A stretch of DNA of 64,000 nt from Promerops cafer. Its lineage: Eukaryota > Chordata > Aves > Passeriformes > Nectariniidae. The position numbers and the translations under genes were made by a program. The notes under the pieces were generated by a model. That model saw only the letters and a program-made list of their open reading frames with translations, searched no databases and was not told the origin of the DNA. The stretch spans positions 682,001 through 746,000 of the forward strand of contig VZSE01012296.1 of NCBI GenBank assembly GCA_013398275.1, written 5' to 3'. Below are positions 23,301 through 36,253 of this stretch, piece after piece. How positions within the stretch are numbered: the first letter of the stretch is position 1; each line of letters starts with the position of its first letter.

Positions 23301-25080
23301 CCCCCTGTACACAGTGTGCCAGAATCACTTCATTATGGTCAGCCTTTCTTAAGTTTTCTGTGCATCTGGACTTAAAGAACAAGTTTGGCTGTACCTGGGG
23401 GCCACAGCAGGTGAGTCCCATCTCTTTAGTTCAGAGAAAAATCCTGCTTCCCAATATATCTTTTTTTTTTTTGTACTCAACAGCACTTTCTCAAAAATGT
23501 CTTCCACACAAAATTAGAAGCTAAGAGGAATGGTGTTCTGTGCCAAGGGAGCAGGGGATAAAAGGACTCAGAAATCCAGGCATCTGTTAATAGCTCTGCG
23601 ACCAGATTGTTACATGACTTTGTGAAAGGCTTATAACCTGTCTCTATCTCCCTTTCTGCTACTAGAAAATGTGTAAATAATACTTTTCTCACCAGCTTAA
23701 TTAGTATATGCCCACAATGCATGAGATGAAAAAATTGCTGTGTTTTTCAGAGTTAATTGCAGTGATGTGCCAGAAGCCCATAAGCTCACCCTTCTGAGAA
23801 CTGTCTGTACTGACTGCTGCCAAGTGTTTTCTTCAGGTTGCAAATTTATGAAAACTCACAGCTGAATTCCTTATGTTGAATATTGCACAAGATTTAAACA
23901 AACTACTTATCATGTCTGTATATCTCAGGAGATTAATGGTTAATCCAGGATCTAGCAAAGGTAGTCTCTTTTCTTCCATCTGGTATTATCCATTATCAAA
24001 GTTAGCTTCAATTTCATTCCACAAGGACAACTGATCAGATCACCAATTTACATGGAATCCCTTATACTGTTGTTAATTTGTTGCAGATAATATAACTGAA
24101 TTTCTTATGCAGTTAAGCATATTTGTTCATTAAATTTCCATTTTGAGGATATCATTTGGGGTGGATCTGTCAGTTGTCAGAAATCTGCCAGAATTGTGAT
24201 CCTCATTGGTCTATAAATGTGTCTTTGGGTCATCTACATTGCACCCCTAGCCAAAAGCTCAAAGGTGTATATTGTATCCTGGCAGGGGGACAGAGGGCAG
24301 CAGTCCATGGCTGACACAAGTTTCATTGGTGGCACTGCCTTGAGCTCCTTTGTTAGGGCAAGAAATGTGCCTTTTTCTAACCCTTCCTTTCGCTGTTGTT
24401 GAATGGTACTTTTCATCACAAAGCATCATTCCACCTCAGCACACTGTCCCTTTCACACCACTCTCAGTCACTACCTGGGGAGTACAAGTGTTGGGATCCC
24501 CACAGGTGTTCAGGGCTCAGCAGTTACCATCAGTGTGAAGCAGAGGCAGTACCTATGTAAGTATCTATGTAAGTAATAATTATGGGTGCTTGCTCTCTGT
24601 TTCCCAGTGTCTCTTTGTGGATCTGCTTATGGAGAGCTTTGCTAATGCAGGGTATGGCTGCTTCCCTTGCTGCTGCTACTGCTGCCTTGAGGGAGTTGCA
24701 GGTTTCCTGAGTAGGTGAATAAAATAGAAAGAGATGAAGGAGGAATTATCAGATGCTCCAGGGTGCTCTACCAATACAGAAGTCAAGACACAAATTAATA
24801 CAGTGGAGAAACCAGTAGAGATTCCTGTAATGCTTGTTGAAGTAATTTGAGAATGATGTTTTGAGTTTCAAGCCAAAGACTTTGTCACTGGTAATGGAGG
24901 AGGAGACCTGAGTGATGATCTAATAGCTCCTGTCTGAGCTGGAGACAGTTCTTGCTTTGCACATTCAGAGGAAGAGGAAGAATGGCATTGCTGATATTCC
25001 CCAGGTGCTAACCAGGGGTAGAAGTGGTGTCTTTTTATGGCAAGCGCTATATAGGATTTCTCTATACTAAAAAAAAATGT
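20356..25080. other. Non-coding stretch with one candidate exon
   Basis: Unique sequence. 20450-20800 looks like a conserved non-coding element (AT-rich, no simple repeat). The 162-codon open frame at 21556-22044 is the longest one in ordinary-composition DNA; about one such frame is expected by chance in 64 kb and it has no recognised domain. 22380-22620 is somewhat GC-rich but CpG-poor. The candidate exon at 23315-23410 is listed separately. A minor 12-bp tandem repeat lies at 24553-24576. Confidence 0.5.
23315..23410 (+). other. Candidate internal exon (unproven)
   Basis: A long pyrimidine tract (about 23225-23305) runs into TACACAG at 23308-23314, a good 3' splice site. 96 bases later CAG|GTGAGT at 23408-23416 is a perfect 5' splice-site consensus. 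The interval is a multiple of three and open in frame 0 (32 codons, starting Cys-Ala-Arg and ending Gly-Pro-Gln-Gln). The peptide matches no protein I know. Pseudo-exons with this quality of splice sites are common in long introns, so it could equally be a non-coding RNA exon or nothing. Confidence 0.25.
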
Positions 25081-25135
25081 AGCAAGGGCTGTACTAGGTC
25101 AAATCAAGCTCAGTATCCTGTCTCAAACAGTAACC
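25081..25135 (+). repeat. Possible ancient amniote interspersed repeat
   Basis: The wording CTGTACTAGGTCAAATCAAG ... CAGTATCCTGTCTCAAACAG resembles an old repeat seen in reptile and bird genomes, whose usual form reads TACTGGGTCAGACCAAAGG ... CAGTATCCTGTCTC. I recognise it from memory only, and the boundaries are approximate. It may extend further downstream, but similarity fades. Confidence 0.35.
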
Positions 25136-28100
25136 ATATGGCCAAGCCACTTAATATCAAATCAGACATGGCAGTTTTAAATTCAGTATGAGCTTTTGGA
25201 GGAAATGGAAACTTCCTGCCTTTTATGAAACCGTTCCTCTATTTCCTTCTCTGTGTATTCTTTTAGCACCCTCAGAAGCTCTCTGATGTTCAAGACAAAA
25301 TTAACAGGATTTCCCCTGCTGTTCCTACTGAATTCAGTTAATATAATGAGTTTGTTGTTAAATTAAACAAAATAGAGCGTGCCATGCCACAGAAATACCA
25401 CTGAGGTCCCATAATTTCTGCCTAATAGCCAATGTCTGTACTATGGGGTTATAACTTAAATGGTGGAGAGGATGTGTCTGTCAGACAATGTTAAGTATTT
25501 TTCATAAGAGCTTTGGACACACAATCAATCAGAAAAACAATGTGCCTGTGACATAAAAGTCAATAATTTTATCTCTAGTGTAGTAAATTAATTTCCGTGG
25601 GACTTTTTTACTTTGCCTGTGTATGCTTAAAAATTCACAAGGTGTTTTCATGACTCAGATAATATGCATTGTCTTGCTGCTTGCTGAATGCAAATACTTT
25701 TGAAGAGCTGTGGCTCAGACTGCTGGCTCAGTGGAACATTCCCTGTGGTGTTTATGGTAACACAAAAGGGTTCTGGAAGGGGTTGGGCCACACCTTCTGG
25801 CAGCACCACCCACTGCCGTCCCTGCTTGTTCGGCATCTCTGCTTTGGAATTCTTTTCTACACCTCGGCAGCTCTATCCTGTCATAAGGAAGTTTTGTCTT
25901 TTTAAAATTAGATTGTTTTGTTCTACCATCTGTTACTTCTCTGCCCACAATATTCATTATCCAAAAGTTCTCTTATGGTTTTTATTTTGCATGTGCATGT
26001 CTCCTTTTGTGGCCAAATGCAAAAGCCAGCTGCAAACAAAATGTTTGTGTCTTCTCATGTTGATTCAAGTATCCAAAGCTCTGAGGTCATAGGACACTGA
26101 TATCCATCAGGGACTGCTGGATTTGTACCGAGAGACTATCACTGCTCAACATTTTAATTGGTTGTTTCTTAATTTAATTTTACACACTTGTGTTCTTCCC
26201 CCCCCCCCCCCCCCCCCCCCCCCTCCCCCCCGCCACCTCNCCCACCGTTTTCTGTGATATGCCTGCAAGAACTGCGAAGATTTTTGGCCTTGGGACTTGT
26301 TCAGACCTGGAAAAAATGCAAGATTTAGTTTTGCTGTTTGTTGTACTTGGTTCTGATCTTGAAATGAGACAGGCCAAGTTGTGGGTTTGTAGGCTTGTTT
26401 ACATTTTGAGAGGATTTTAGGGCTTGGATTTTGGTCCATCACTAATTGAAATCTCATTAAATGTAATGCATGCTTTTGATGAATTCAAACTGTTGTTTGG
26501 TTGGTAACTTAACTCTGAGACATGGGGCTTTGGCACTAGAACCTGAGGTGATTGCATAAACCTTTCTAAAATGAAACTGCTGAGTTACTGCTCATGCTTG
26601 CTCTTAAATGGGAGTTTATTTAATGTTTGGAGACTAATGTGTAGCTAATGTCATTACCTTCTTTCAGGCTATATTTTTGTAAAATACTAAAAAACTGTCC
26701 CACTCAAGCACTACTTATGGAAACTTATTTTTCTTTGCTGTAAAAGACCTTTGCAGGTTTCATGTGTTTTACAGTTTCCCACCAGCTGAGTGGCACAAAC
26801 ATACTAGCTCTTAACACTAGAGGGTTGCTATTCCAGCTGAAAAATGGCTTGAAACATTAACTGTGATACAGGAAGTTGCTTTTCTAGTCTCTTAAGTGTT
26901 TCTAAACCTTTGATAGATTTTTTTTTTTAAAATTCTTACCTCCCCCAGAAATCCATCTGTAACTCAGTTGCTTGCAAGGGTCTTTGCAATCAAGGCTTGT
27001 TTAGGTTTTGCTCATGAAACCAAGTGTGAAATCAGTGGCCACAAGCCAATCCCTGTCCCATAAGGCTGAGACTGCTGAAGTCTTCGCAGAAGCTGAAAGA
27101 AAATGAAAGAGGAGAACAAGCCTGTATATTCATATAAGTAGATCTCTGAACGGATTACTTTCGTTTAAGAATGGGTTATTTGCAGGTCATCTCCAAATGA
27201 TTTAAATCTTCTCCCCTTGATAGGTTCAGGGCTGCTGAAAGTAGAGTGTGCAGGGTTGGAAACCTGGGACTTCTCTTGTTGTCTTGGTCACTGATCTGGT
27301 GGATGGCCATGGGTGAATTATCTGACCTGGATTTCTCTCAGGCCCCATGTGTAGCTGGCATGGTACTCTGTAATATGTGAAAATCACCTCTGGGAGTAGA
27401 AGTTGGCTTGCACCATGGTGATTTGGAGTGTAAGGTTAAAATCACAAGTGCATGACAAATTGCAGTAATTCATAGAAATTTATGTGACATCTCCAAAGGA
27501 GCTTCGACTCCATTTGGAATACTAAATGTTTTGTCTTAAGAGTAGAATTGTAAATTGAGGCAGACATTCACTTACAGTGGTACAGTGATTAGCTCCAGTG
27601 CAGCATTGGCATGTTACCATTAGTTAAATAAGTTATTCAGGGGCAGATCTCCAAATAAGAGGGTCCTGAGCCTTCAGGTCAACAGGAAAGGTAATATGGA
27701 GAATTTTACAATGTCTTAGTGGTGAGAGATCCAATTATGTCTTATTTTTCTCAAAAGCTTTCTCACCAGACCAAGTCTGTCAAACAGCCTTGCCAAATTC
27801 CTTGCTATTGCCATAGAAATCAAACTGTTTTCTTGATTGAAAATAGCATACTTCATTATGTGTGATAATATGAGTGTTTACAAAGGAAACCACAGTGCAG
27901 TCTGCAAACAGAAGGCAATTTTGAGCAGGGAATGTTTTACAAGAAGCCTCGGAGCGTGGATGCTGGCCCGCTGACCTACCTAGGCCTGTTGTTCTGTACA
28001 TGCAGCTACTTTTCTCTAAGTGAAGTTTGGCCCTTGAAGGAAACTTCCTTGGCCCTGTGTGGTTGTTCAGAAGTGGTCAGCAGGCCTCAGGCTCTGTTTC

Positions 28101-29797
28101 TTCTTTGAGCTGAAATGTCTGGTCCTTGCTCTCAGGATTTAAAGAGTTTTATGCTTTTTTTGGTCCTTTTTCCTCCTCAGTTCCTTCTGTATTTTTTTGC
28201 TTTCAAGCTTTCTTCCTCAGCGCTTGACAAGGATTGCTCTGTGTGGCTCCTTTTACTGTGGAATTACAAAATTAGCAAAAGATGATGTTCTTTTTCATAA
28301 GACTTTGTAGGGAAGGGTGGGTGAACAGTACTAGTATGGTGGTGGTTGTTATTTACACCTTCTTAGTGGGTGTCACGTGCTTGTTTTTCTTCCTTGGGGG
28401 ATAAAAAGTAGTAGGTGAAGCAGGTGAAATATTTGAGGGAGAAAACTGCCTCAGTGAATGTGCTGCCTGGAAAGGGAAGTAGGCACAGGGACAGGCATGG
28501 ACTGTTCTCCACACACTGTTCCCTCACAGGAGGCCCTTAGCTCAACTGAGGAGAGACAGACGAGAGCTCTGGAGCCAAACTGGGACTCCTGGCAAGCATC
28601 AGAGCAGGCTGAAAATACCACTTGGAGTTAGACACAGTGATACAGTTGGAGGTGTGACAACCCACACAGATCAGTTTGAGCAACTGTGCTGGGGAAAAGC
28701 GTTGCGTTTATCTACTGTTAAATAAGACAACATGTCTAGCTCTGAGACAGGAGGAAGGATGGAATTGGCGTGGGGAGCAGAGAGCATGAAGAAGAAGAAG
28801 AAAATCTTCTCCAACGTCACCTTTTACCATAGGGATGGGAGATTGAAGTGGACTTTCTTGCTGCCTTTCTTGCTGCTTTTGATGGCTAAAAGCTGCTGCA
28901 ATCCTGGCAAATCTCTCAGGAATCATTCAGGAAGTTCTGCTGCCGTACCTGGGGCACACAGTCATTTATCTGAGATGCAGTGCTCCGACTGCTAACAACC
29001 AGCTCAAATTGGCTTATTTTTCCACAGTTGTCACAGAGCCAGCCACATTGTCTCAGCTGTGTGCCTCTGAACAGGGAAGTACACCCCAGAAAAAGTTTTG
29101 GAGTCGTTATTACGTGTTTCTTCTCTTCACATCTTGTCCTTTTCCTTTTTTTTCCCTTTCTTTCCTGTTTATAACCCTCCTTTGCTTTGTTACTTTGAAG
29201 ACTTGGACTTTTTCCAGTCTCTCCTCCTACAGGGAGGTGCGCTGTCCTGGCAGTATCATGTTATAATATCTACTGATAAAGACCTGAAATTACCTAACTC
29301 TTACACACGGTAAATCCCAGTGGAGCCCTTGCTAAACTCTAATATCCTTATGGCAACAAAGAGGGTTTTCTGCTGGAGTTGGAGGGGAGGATGAATTAAA
29401 GTGGCTGATGAAGCACTTCCTGTGCTTCAGGTGGTGATGATTGAGTTGAAAGTCTCACAAGCTGTTTAGTCTCCTTCTTCCCACAGAGGTGTTTCTGTCA
29501 GGGTCTACACAAGAAAAAATTCTACCAAGAATGTCAAGCAACTTGTACTTGAGCTGTGTGGGATGTTATCAATAAGCACCAACACTGCAGCTGTGCTCTG
29601 ACACCTTCACCTGCCAAGCACCCTGTTGTCTCCTCGGTCTGGGATTGATAGCAACTACCTCCTGGTTTGTACCCCAAGAGTAAACCTGTCACTGAAAGGC
29701 CATGTATCACATATCCACCACATGGTACTGCTGGGGGGCAGTTGCAGGTGTTTGCACATCACTTTGTGATGGGTACAGGTGTTTTGAAAGATCTCAT
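25136..29797. other. Non-coding stretch
   Basis: Mostly unique sequence with a C-rich homopolymer (26198-26231) and one weaker CTCF-like match at 26814-26825 (ACACTAGAGGGT, 10 of 12 core positions). 28440-28660 and 28720-29000 are moderately GC-rich and purine-rich but show no exon. No RNA gene or clear transposon was seen. Confidence 0.5.
26198..26231 (+). repeat. C-rich homopolymer (C26 T C7)
   Basis: A run of 26 C, one T, then seven C, followed by another C-rich stretch with an ambiguous base at 26240. The complementary strand is a G26 run able to form G-quadruplexes. Such runs are hard to sequence, and the true length is uncertain. Confidence 0.85.
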
Positions 29798-29880
29798 CAA
29801 GTTAGGTGACTTGTCCCAGGTCAGCCAGCAGGTTAGAGACAAAGCCAGGAATGCTGTAGAGTCCTTCTTGGGCCCCAGAA
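29798..29880 (+). mobile_element. MIR-like (CORE-SINE) 3' fragment
   Basis: GTTAGGTGACTTGTCCCAGG, then TCAGCCAGCAGGTTAGAGAC and AAAGCCAGGAAT follow the well-known MIR wording (AAGTGACTTGCCCAAGGTCA, CACAGC, AGAGCCAGGA). MIR-type SINEs are ancient amniote elements and survive in birds only as short diverged pieces. Only this 3' part is recognisable. The open frame across it is incidental. Confidence 0.6.
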
Positions 29881-31449
29881 CAAATGCTTCTGGGCATGAT
29901 CTAAAGATTAGAATATGCCAAGTCTCCTTTACAGCTCATTTTCCAGGGATCAGCGGGCATACCCCTTCCCTCCCCTCTCCCCAAGTTTGTATCAATTGCT
30001 CAGAAATGGGAAACTAACTGTTTGGGGGTTGATGGTAAAGTGGAGAGTTCCTACTCCTCTCTGTGACTGCAGTCAGAAATTTCTGACAGAGCTCTTGGAA
30101 AGTGATCTTATCCTGTGTTAAGGCAGTAACATTTTATGTGCTATAATAGCTGGTGAGTGAGGTAGTGGTGGAACTGACAGGATGATGATACTGGTGGTAT
30201 CTGGAGACAGCAGCTGTACAGCTGGCAGAGTCACTAAAACAACAACTAACGTAAATAATTGGGAGAAGCAAATCCAGGCACATGCTTGGAAGCATTTACC
30301 ATGGAAGATTTGTGCTGTAGGCCTGGGTTACAGGTGCTGTGGCTCAGGTGTCGCTCAGTCATGCGTCAAGCCCCGGTTTTGACATCACATTGTATGGTCT
30401 TTAGGAAGCTGTGTTATAATGGCAGTGGGGAACAGAAGTTCCTCCATGTGGAAAGCACCGTAAATGTAGGTACCTGAAGCTTGAGATTTATTGGTAAAGT
30501 GAGTCTTAACTATAGAGGAACTGTAATAAGAGATGGTATTGTGTTTCTTCTCAAATTATTTCCATGACAGTTGTCCCTCACCAGCATTGATGCGCTATTC
30601 TGCTGTCCTTGAAAGCACCTGCCACTTTTTCTTTACGTTTCCTAGTGCCTATTTTGGTTTCTTGCTCTCACACTCCTTTAAAAAAGCCTTTTACAATTTG
30701 TACAGATAAACTTAGACCAACCACAAAGGGAATGTGTCGTTGTTAAAAATAAAAAATACCAATTAGGTAACTTCAGAATGTACATGCAGACAACTGTGTT
30801 TGTTAGACAAAAAGCATTTAGTGTCACATTTTATTCTGGTTCAGTAGATGGGTAAAGGGATGGCTCTCAGGTAATGTTTCTAGGGACAAAAGTCCTGCAA
30901 TCATAATATTTCAATCCCAATGACTTATGAGTTGTGAAATTCAGCTCAGTATTGTTGGATGCACTCAATAGCCAACAGCCTTCTTGTAAAGATCTTTGTT
31001 AAGTAGCAGGATTTTTTATGCTTTTGGTTTTGTGTGGGAAGGAGTTAATGAGATGATCCTTCTAGGACTTTCCATATTTACAGCTAAAAATGAACTATTC
31101 TACTCGAAGTCAGTAATGAATGCTTACATTTAAAGAGAAAAAAACATTTTGATTTCCTTAGTAAGGTGAAATTCTTATTTGAGAGATTGTATTTTAATCC
31201 ATCTTCCTTTCTAATTAAGGGGATTCTGAAAGCTGTTCAATTTCTGAATGGGCATGTATTAGTCAGTAAGGATCTCATTATGGAGCACTCCCACTCCTAA
31301 ATGTATGCTTGGCAGTCTGCTTTGCATTTCAGCTTCTTAGGTATTTTTATAACTTATTGCTAGAGTGTTGCAGTGGTGGAAAATTACTCATTTACTGGCT
31401 ACTACTGATTGAAATGTTAGCCAGCCAGAGCACACAATGAATATAATAT
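29881..31449. other. Non-coding stretch
   Basis: Unique AT-rich sequence with no recognised repeat, exon or RNA gene. The short open frames near 29915-30477 lack any familiar motif and have no plausible splice borders. Confidence 0.5.
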
Positions 31450-31620
31450 GGCCAGAGAGCAACTGTTAACAGCAATGTTGAAACATGGGCTGTTAACTGA
31501 AAGACTGGTGGTTCGAGCACACCCAGGGCCAGGTTTCTCTTTCCCTGCTCTTGGCAGGGGATTCAAACTGATTGTCTTTAAGGCTCCTTCCAACTCAAAC
31601 CTTTGGATGATTCTATAATG
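31450..31620 (+). mobile_element. tRNA-Ile-headed SINE with CR1-like tail (TguSINE1-like)
   Basis: The 5' part (31450-31534) resembles tRNA-Ile: GGCC at the start, a degenerate A-box region, a stretch matching the anticodon and variable region at roughly 18 of 30 positions, then GGTTCGAG (B box, about 31510-31517) and GGGCCA at the acceptor-like end. It is followed by CTCTTGGCAGGGGATTCAAA and GGCTCCTTCCAACTCAAACC, then GATTCTATAATG, which is the 3' end of CR1. This head-plus-tail structure fits the songbird SINE known as TguSINE1, mobilised by CR1 machinery. Divergence suggests an old, inactive copy. TATAAT occurs on both sides but overlaps the CR1 octamer, so no target duplication is claimed. 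Confidence 0.65.
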
Positions 31621-34600
31621 CTGAGGTCATAAAGGAACCTGTTGTCTCACATAAGTAAATGAAAGTTGCCTTGAAATGTACCTGAACAGTGGTTTGGGAT
31701 GTGTGTGGGAGAACATGTGCTTCTGAATTGTGCATGTCCCCAAGGCAAGCTCTTGAAAGTGGAGTTGCAGTGATCTGTGGTGGTATCTGGTGGGCACCCT
31801 TCAGTTCCTTATGGGATCCTGCTGGGCAGGGGGGTGGGACAGGCAAAAAATACTTTTGTCTGGTCCTGGGACAGAGCAAAGGGATGTGCACAACCAGGTT
31901 TGGCTCAGACCTCCTGAAGACAAGTGTTTTCCTCTTTTTGATAGCACCTTGAAGAAAGCTGGTTGCTCTTATTTAACAGCTCTAATTATTGGCAAGGATT
32001 TGTAGTAGGTGCTACCAGAATTGCTTGTCTAAATGCCTTGAAAAATTATTTTAAATCTGTTCACAGTGAAATCTGATTTTGTTGTTGTCCTTGTTATGAT
32101 TTGTGGCAAAGGAAATCAGTGTGATTTAAGATTCAGTGCAAAGGAATGACAGAGATGAAGAAGATATAATACAGTGATGTGGAAATGTGGAATAAGTCTG
32201 TGCAGTGAACAGTGCAGGCAAAGCCTGCATATGAGGAATACATACATGGTATGGAGCAGAACTCTGTGGTAGGGGAATTTTGGAACTCCTTACCCAGTGA
32301 CTCATTTCCAGACTCTTAATAAGGTTTTAATAGGTTCTGTTCAAGCTGACTTCTTGAGGGATTGATAGAGACAAAACATAATTACTGCAAATCCATAATG
32401 GTTCTGTATGTTGTAGGCTTCTGAATATGGGTGACAGAAGGGTGACCCTTGTCTTAACTGCTGTTCAGCAGGACATGGCACCTTTCTCAGAGATCATTTC
32501 TGGCTGTGCACGTACCCCTGGGAACAGATGGGGTCAGTTGGGTGTTGCAGGACATAACCAAAACATGCTGGGGATGCACGCTGGAGTGGAGAGCTTCCTG
32601 CTCACCGTGAGCACTCTGACTCTAAGGGGGCAAATAAAATGGAGTTTTTCATATTATTTTGATCACTTCAAATGTGGTGACATCCGATAGCATCTTAGGA
32701 TGCTAATGATGGAATCCATTTTCTTTTTCCGTTTACTTCTTCTGTGTCCTCACACACAGGGTTCCCATCACTGGTAAATTATTTTTTTTGTAGGAAATGG
32801 ATGTAGTGGAAGTTACAATAGAGTAACACTTATTATGCTACAAAGACCTTTCGAAATAACCCTTGTGCAGACTCAGACCAAACAAATAAAAGGAATTGTT
32901 TCTAACATATGTGCTTTAAGTGGCAGCTAGTGCTTTACATATTGAGAAAGCATAAAGCTTGCTTCTATTTATAGTGTCATTTTAAATTGCCTGGATGTAG
33001 TGAGGGTGTTTGATCACAGGCTAGAAGAGTGTGCTACGTGAAACAGTCTTTCCTGTTTTCTTAAATGTGTAAAATCTGGAGGAAAAACTTGAAGCACTTT
33101 AGTGGAGTCATCTGACACAGAAATAGGGAAAAGACTTTTGGAAGTCTGGCTGTAAATAGGATTATTTACCCTTTGCTACCTCAGAGGATACAGTTCTTTT
33201 CAAAGCCTTTGAGCATGTCATATCTTAAATAGATACTGAATTGTTATATTAAATAATATGAAACTATGTGACAATAAATACAATATAATGAAGGTGACCT
33301 TGAACTGCCTTTGAGGATGCAGTGTTCTCTGAGAAAAGCTTTTTCTTTCTCTTCTGCTATTAAAATAATTCGTGTAGTGTAGCGATGCTGTAGAATTGTT
33401 TGTGTTGATATCCCATGTGTAGAGTCTTTAAGCATGTGCTTTCACTGAAGACATGGGAAATGAGGATTTACAGAAGAAAGAGAACGTAGTGAACTTTTTT
33501 TCCTCCCCCTTCTCTTTCAGTACGTAGATTCTGCCAAAGAGCATACGTACAATTCTCTCTAGTCCTGCTGTTCTGGGGTCAGGTTGTCACCTAGAACCTG
33601 TGGCAAAAGGAGAACTTTGCTTATTCTTTACTGTATTTGCTGGAAAGTCTTTCTGGAAGATTATTTAGATGTTTTTTTGCTCATGCTTTGGGTTTGAGTG
33701 GCAAGGTTTTGGTAGTGGGAGAAGGTGCCAGAAGCTTCCCCTGCCTCTGATAGAGGCAATGCCAGCTGGCTCCAGGATGGAGCTGCTGCTGGCCAGGGCT
33801 GAGCCCATCCGCCACAATGGTTGTGCCTCTGGGATAACAGATCCACCAAGAGGAAAAACCCTGCACAACAGCAATTGCAAATGGGGAGGGGAGCGTGAAT
33901 ATCTGAGAGAAACAGCTCTGCAGACACAAAGATCTGAGCGTGAGTCTGTCTGGCCCATGTGGTAAATGGTGGGTGATTTCTCCCTGTCCTTATCTCAGCC
34001 CTTGAGGCTTCCACTGTTGCACATTTGGACCACTTTGATACGTACTGTCCACTGAAATCCAGATGTTGTTCTTTGCACGTTTTGAATCTTCATTTCTTAA
34101 ATATACAGAGGGTAAGCCAATTCTTTTGCTTTTAAGAACACTAGTGAAATAATAATTTGAATACACAAAATCTTTAGATAAGTGTAATACAGTTTTGTCT
34201 TGACATGCAGATAAAGATTCTAACTGAGCTTCCAGAAACTTTTCCATTATCTTTTCTGATCTTGGGAAGCAGTGATACTTTACAGTCCAGGAAATTCAAA
34301 TGAGATGTTTCCAAATGACCAGTGTTAGCAGTATGATCAAAGAATGAGAATTGTGTGTGACTTCTCTTAAAACAAGTTGGTGTTTTATAATCCAATGCAT
34401 TTAATTTAGCAAGGAAGCAAAGTAATTGCTGAGTTCCAGATGCAAAAGCATGTGATTTCCTGAATCTCTCATAATTTAGAAGATTTTTCTATACAGTCTG
34501 TGATCTGTAAATATGTGAAAGATGCTTTGAGAGGAACATATAATATCTAGGAAAATACTTGCAGAATTTGCTTCAGATACTTCCTACCTAATGGGTTTTA

Positions 34601-35405
34601 TCTCTGATCATCTTGGTGTATTTAAATTATGGAGGAACTAGTTTACCATAGTTGAGTTCTGATTGCCAGAATTGGGGAATTCTTCCATGTGAAAAACATG
34701 GAATTTCAGTAAATCCCAAAATATTTGGCTATTTGGAATCAGCTGGGCAGTAAAAAGACCTTTAGCTTGTTCAGATCCACAACCCAGTGCTGTGTAAATA
34801 CACAGCTCTTCCTAAGCTGACATCAAGGTATTTTAAGAACAATTTGTTAGTTGTGCACTTCAACCCTGATCTGCCATTGCAGATGATACTGTGGGGAACA
34901 GGCCAGCTCTTGACCCTCTCTGCCGTACAAGGTTGTTTTTTTGATGTACCTGCTCTAAAATGTATTTGAATTGAACCTTGATTTAGAGGATTGCTCAGGA
35001 CACCTTTAAAAACCAGCTTTGGCCTTGGTAAGGAAGGGTGAAGGAAATGGGAAGAATCTTTTACTCCCTTTCTAAAAGTCAATGTTTTAGCAAATCCAAG
35101 CTTGATTTGTGTTGTTGGCGGACACTAGGGAGATCCCCAAGAAATTTCTATAACACAAAAAGAACTAAAGTGGCATAGATTTTATATAGAGTAAAAAATG
35201 TGCATATAACCGCTGCCTTGATGATAATCTGCATCCATTAAAAATAAGTTCCATGATTCTCATCCTGTGTAAAATCAGAGCAGGCTAAAGGGCTAGAAGA
35301 GATGGGCTGTAAGCAGTCAGGATTACAACAGGAGGAGCAGGAAAAGGGAAGGTGCAGAACATGATGTGTCCATGTGTGCTGATGGCCTGTAGAGCTCCCG
35401 AGTAT

Positions 35406-35450
35406 CATGGGCTTCTTTTGTTTTGTTTGTTCAGGTAATCCATGGGCTTC
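35406..35450 (+). repeat. 10-bp direct repeats flanking a 25-bp T-rich insert
   Basis: CATGGGCTTC occurs at 35406-35415 and 35441-35450 with a T/G-rich 25-bp segment between. It may be a small templated insertion or a local duplication. Confidence 0.55.
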
Positions 35451-36253
35451 AGAACGGAAGATATGCTCATTGTGAATGACAAAGCTAGTTTAGATCAAAT
35501 GTAGAGATTTCTGAAGTGTATTTCTCTTTATGCAGAACTGTTGGTAATTAAAATGTGTATTTTCCAGCTGAGAGGAAATGTGGTTACTACTCAGGCTTAA
35601 TTATTATACCATATTTATTAAGTAAAATATTTGTTTTATTCATTACTTACCGTATTTAATAGTGTTAAATAACCAAAGTACAGCTTAACATTGGGTGTCC
35701 ATGCCGATAGTAATTTATCCTTATGTGACTGCCTAGGCAGCCGCTTGTTTTTCCCCTGTTGGAGATGAGGGTGGTTTGAAGACATTTAATGCTGCTACAC
35801 TGAGTCTGTTGTGTGACCATTTCTCGTATTTGTAAAAGCAGGTTGATGTCTGTGACTGAATTCAGTTGTAATCTGAATGTTTATTAGGAATATGAAGTCA
35901 TTAGCAAGTTGATTCTTTTCTAATTACCAGTCAGGGATGAAAGACTTTGTTTACATCTTGGTTTACATTTATTTGATGTTGCAATATTTGGAATGTGTAA
36001 AATCATCATGCTGATTTTATTTGTCCATTGTCCCCATTTTGGTTCCTCATGGTAAAAGGCCTGTTTATCTATGGGAAGGCAGCACTCGGATTCCTGTGGC
36101 TGTGTTGGCTCGTGTGCACTCGTTAAGGAGGGTGTGAGTGAGTGTGCAGCTCTGAATGGCTGGGAACTGATGGGGCCTGGCTCCCTCCCTCCTCCTGCCA
36201 GCCCAGTCTGGTGCTGTGCCTGTAGCCATCCCTTTCTCCATCCATCCCTCCAT

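Noticed and set aside
31500..31535. Functional tRNA gene
   Set aside because: The B-box-like GGTTCGAG belongs to a SINE head; stems are not maintained and a CR1 tail follows.
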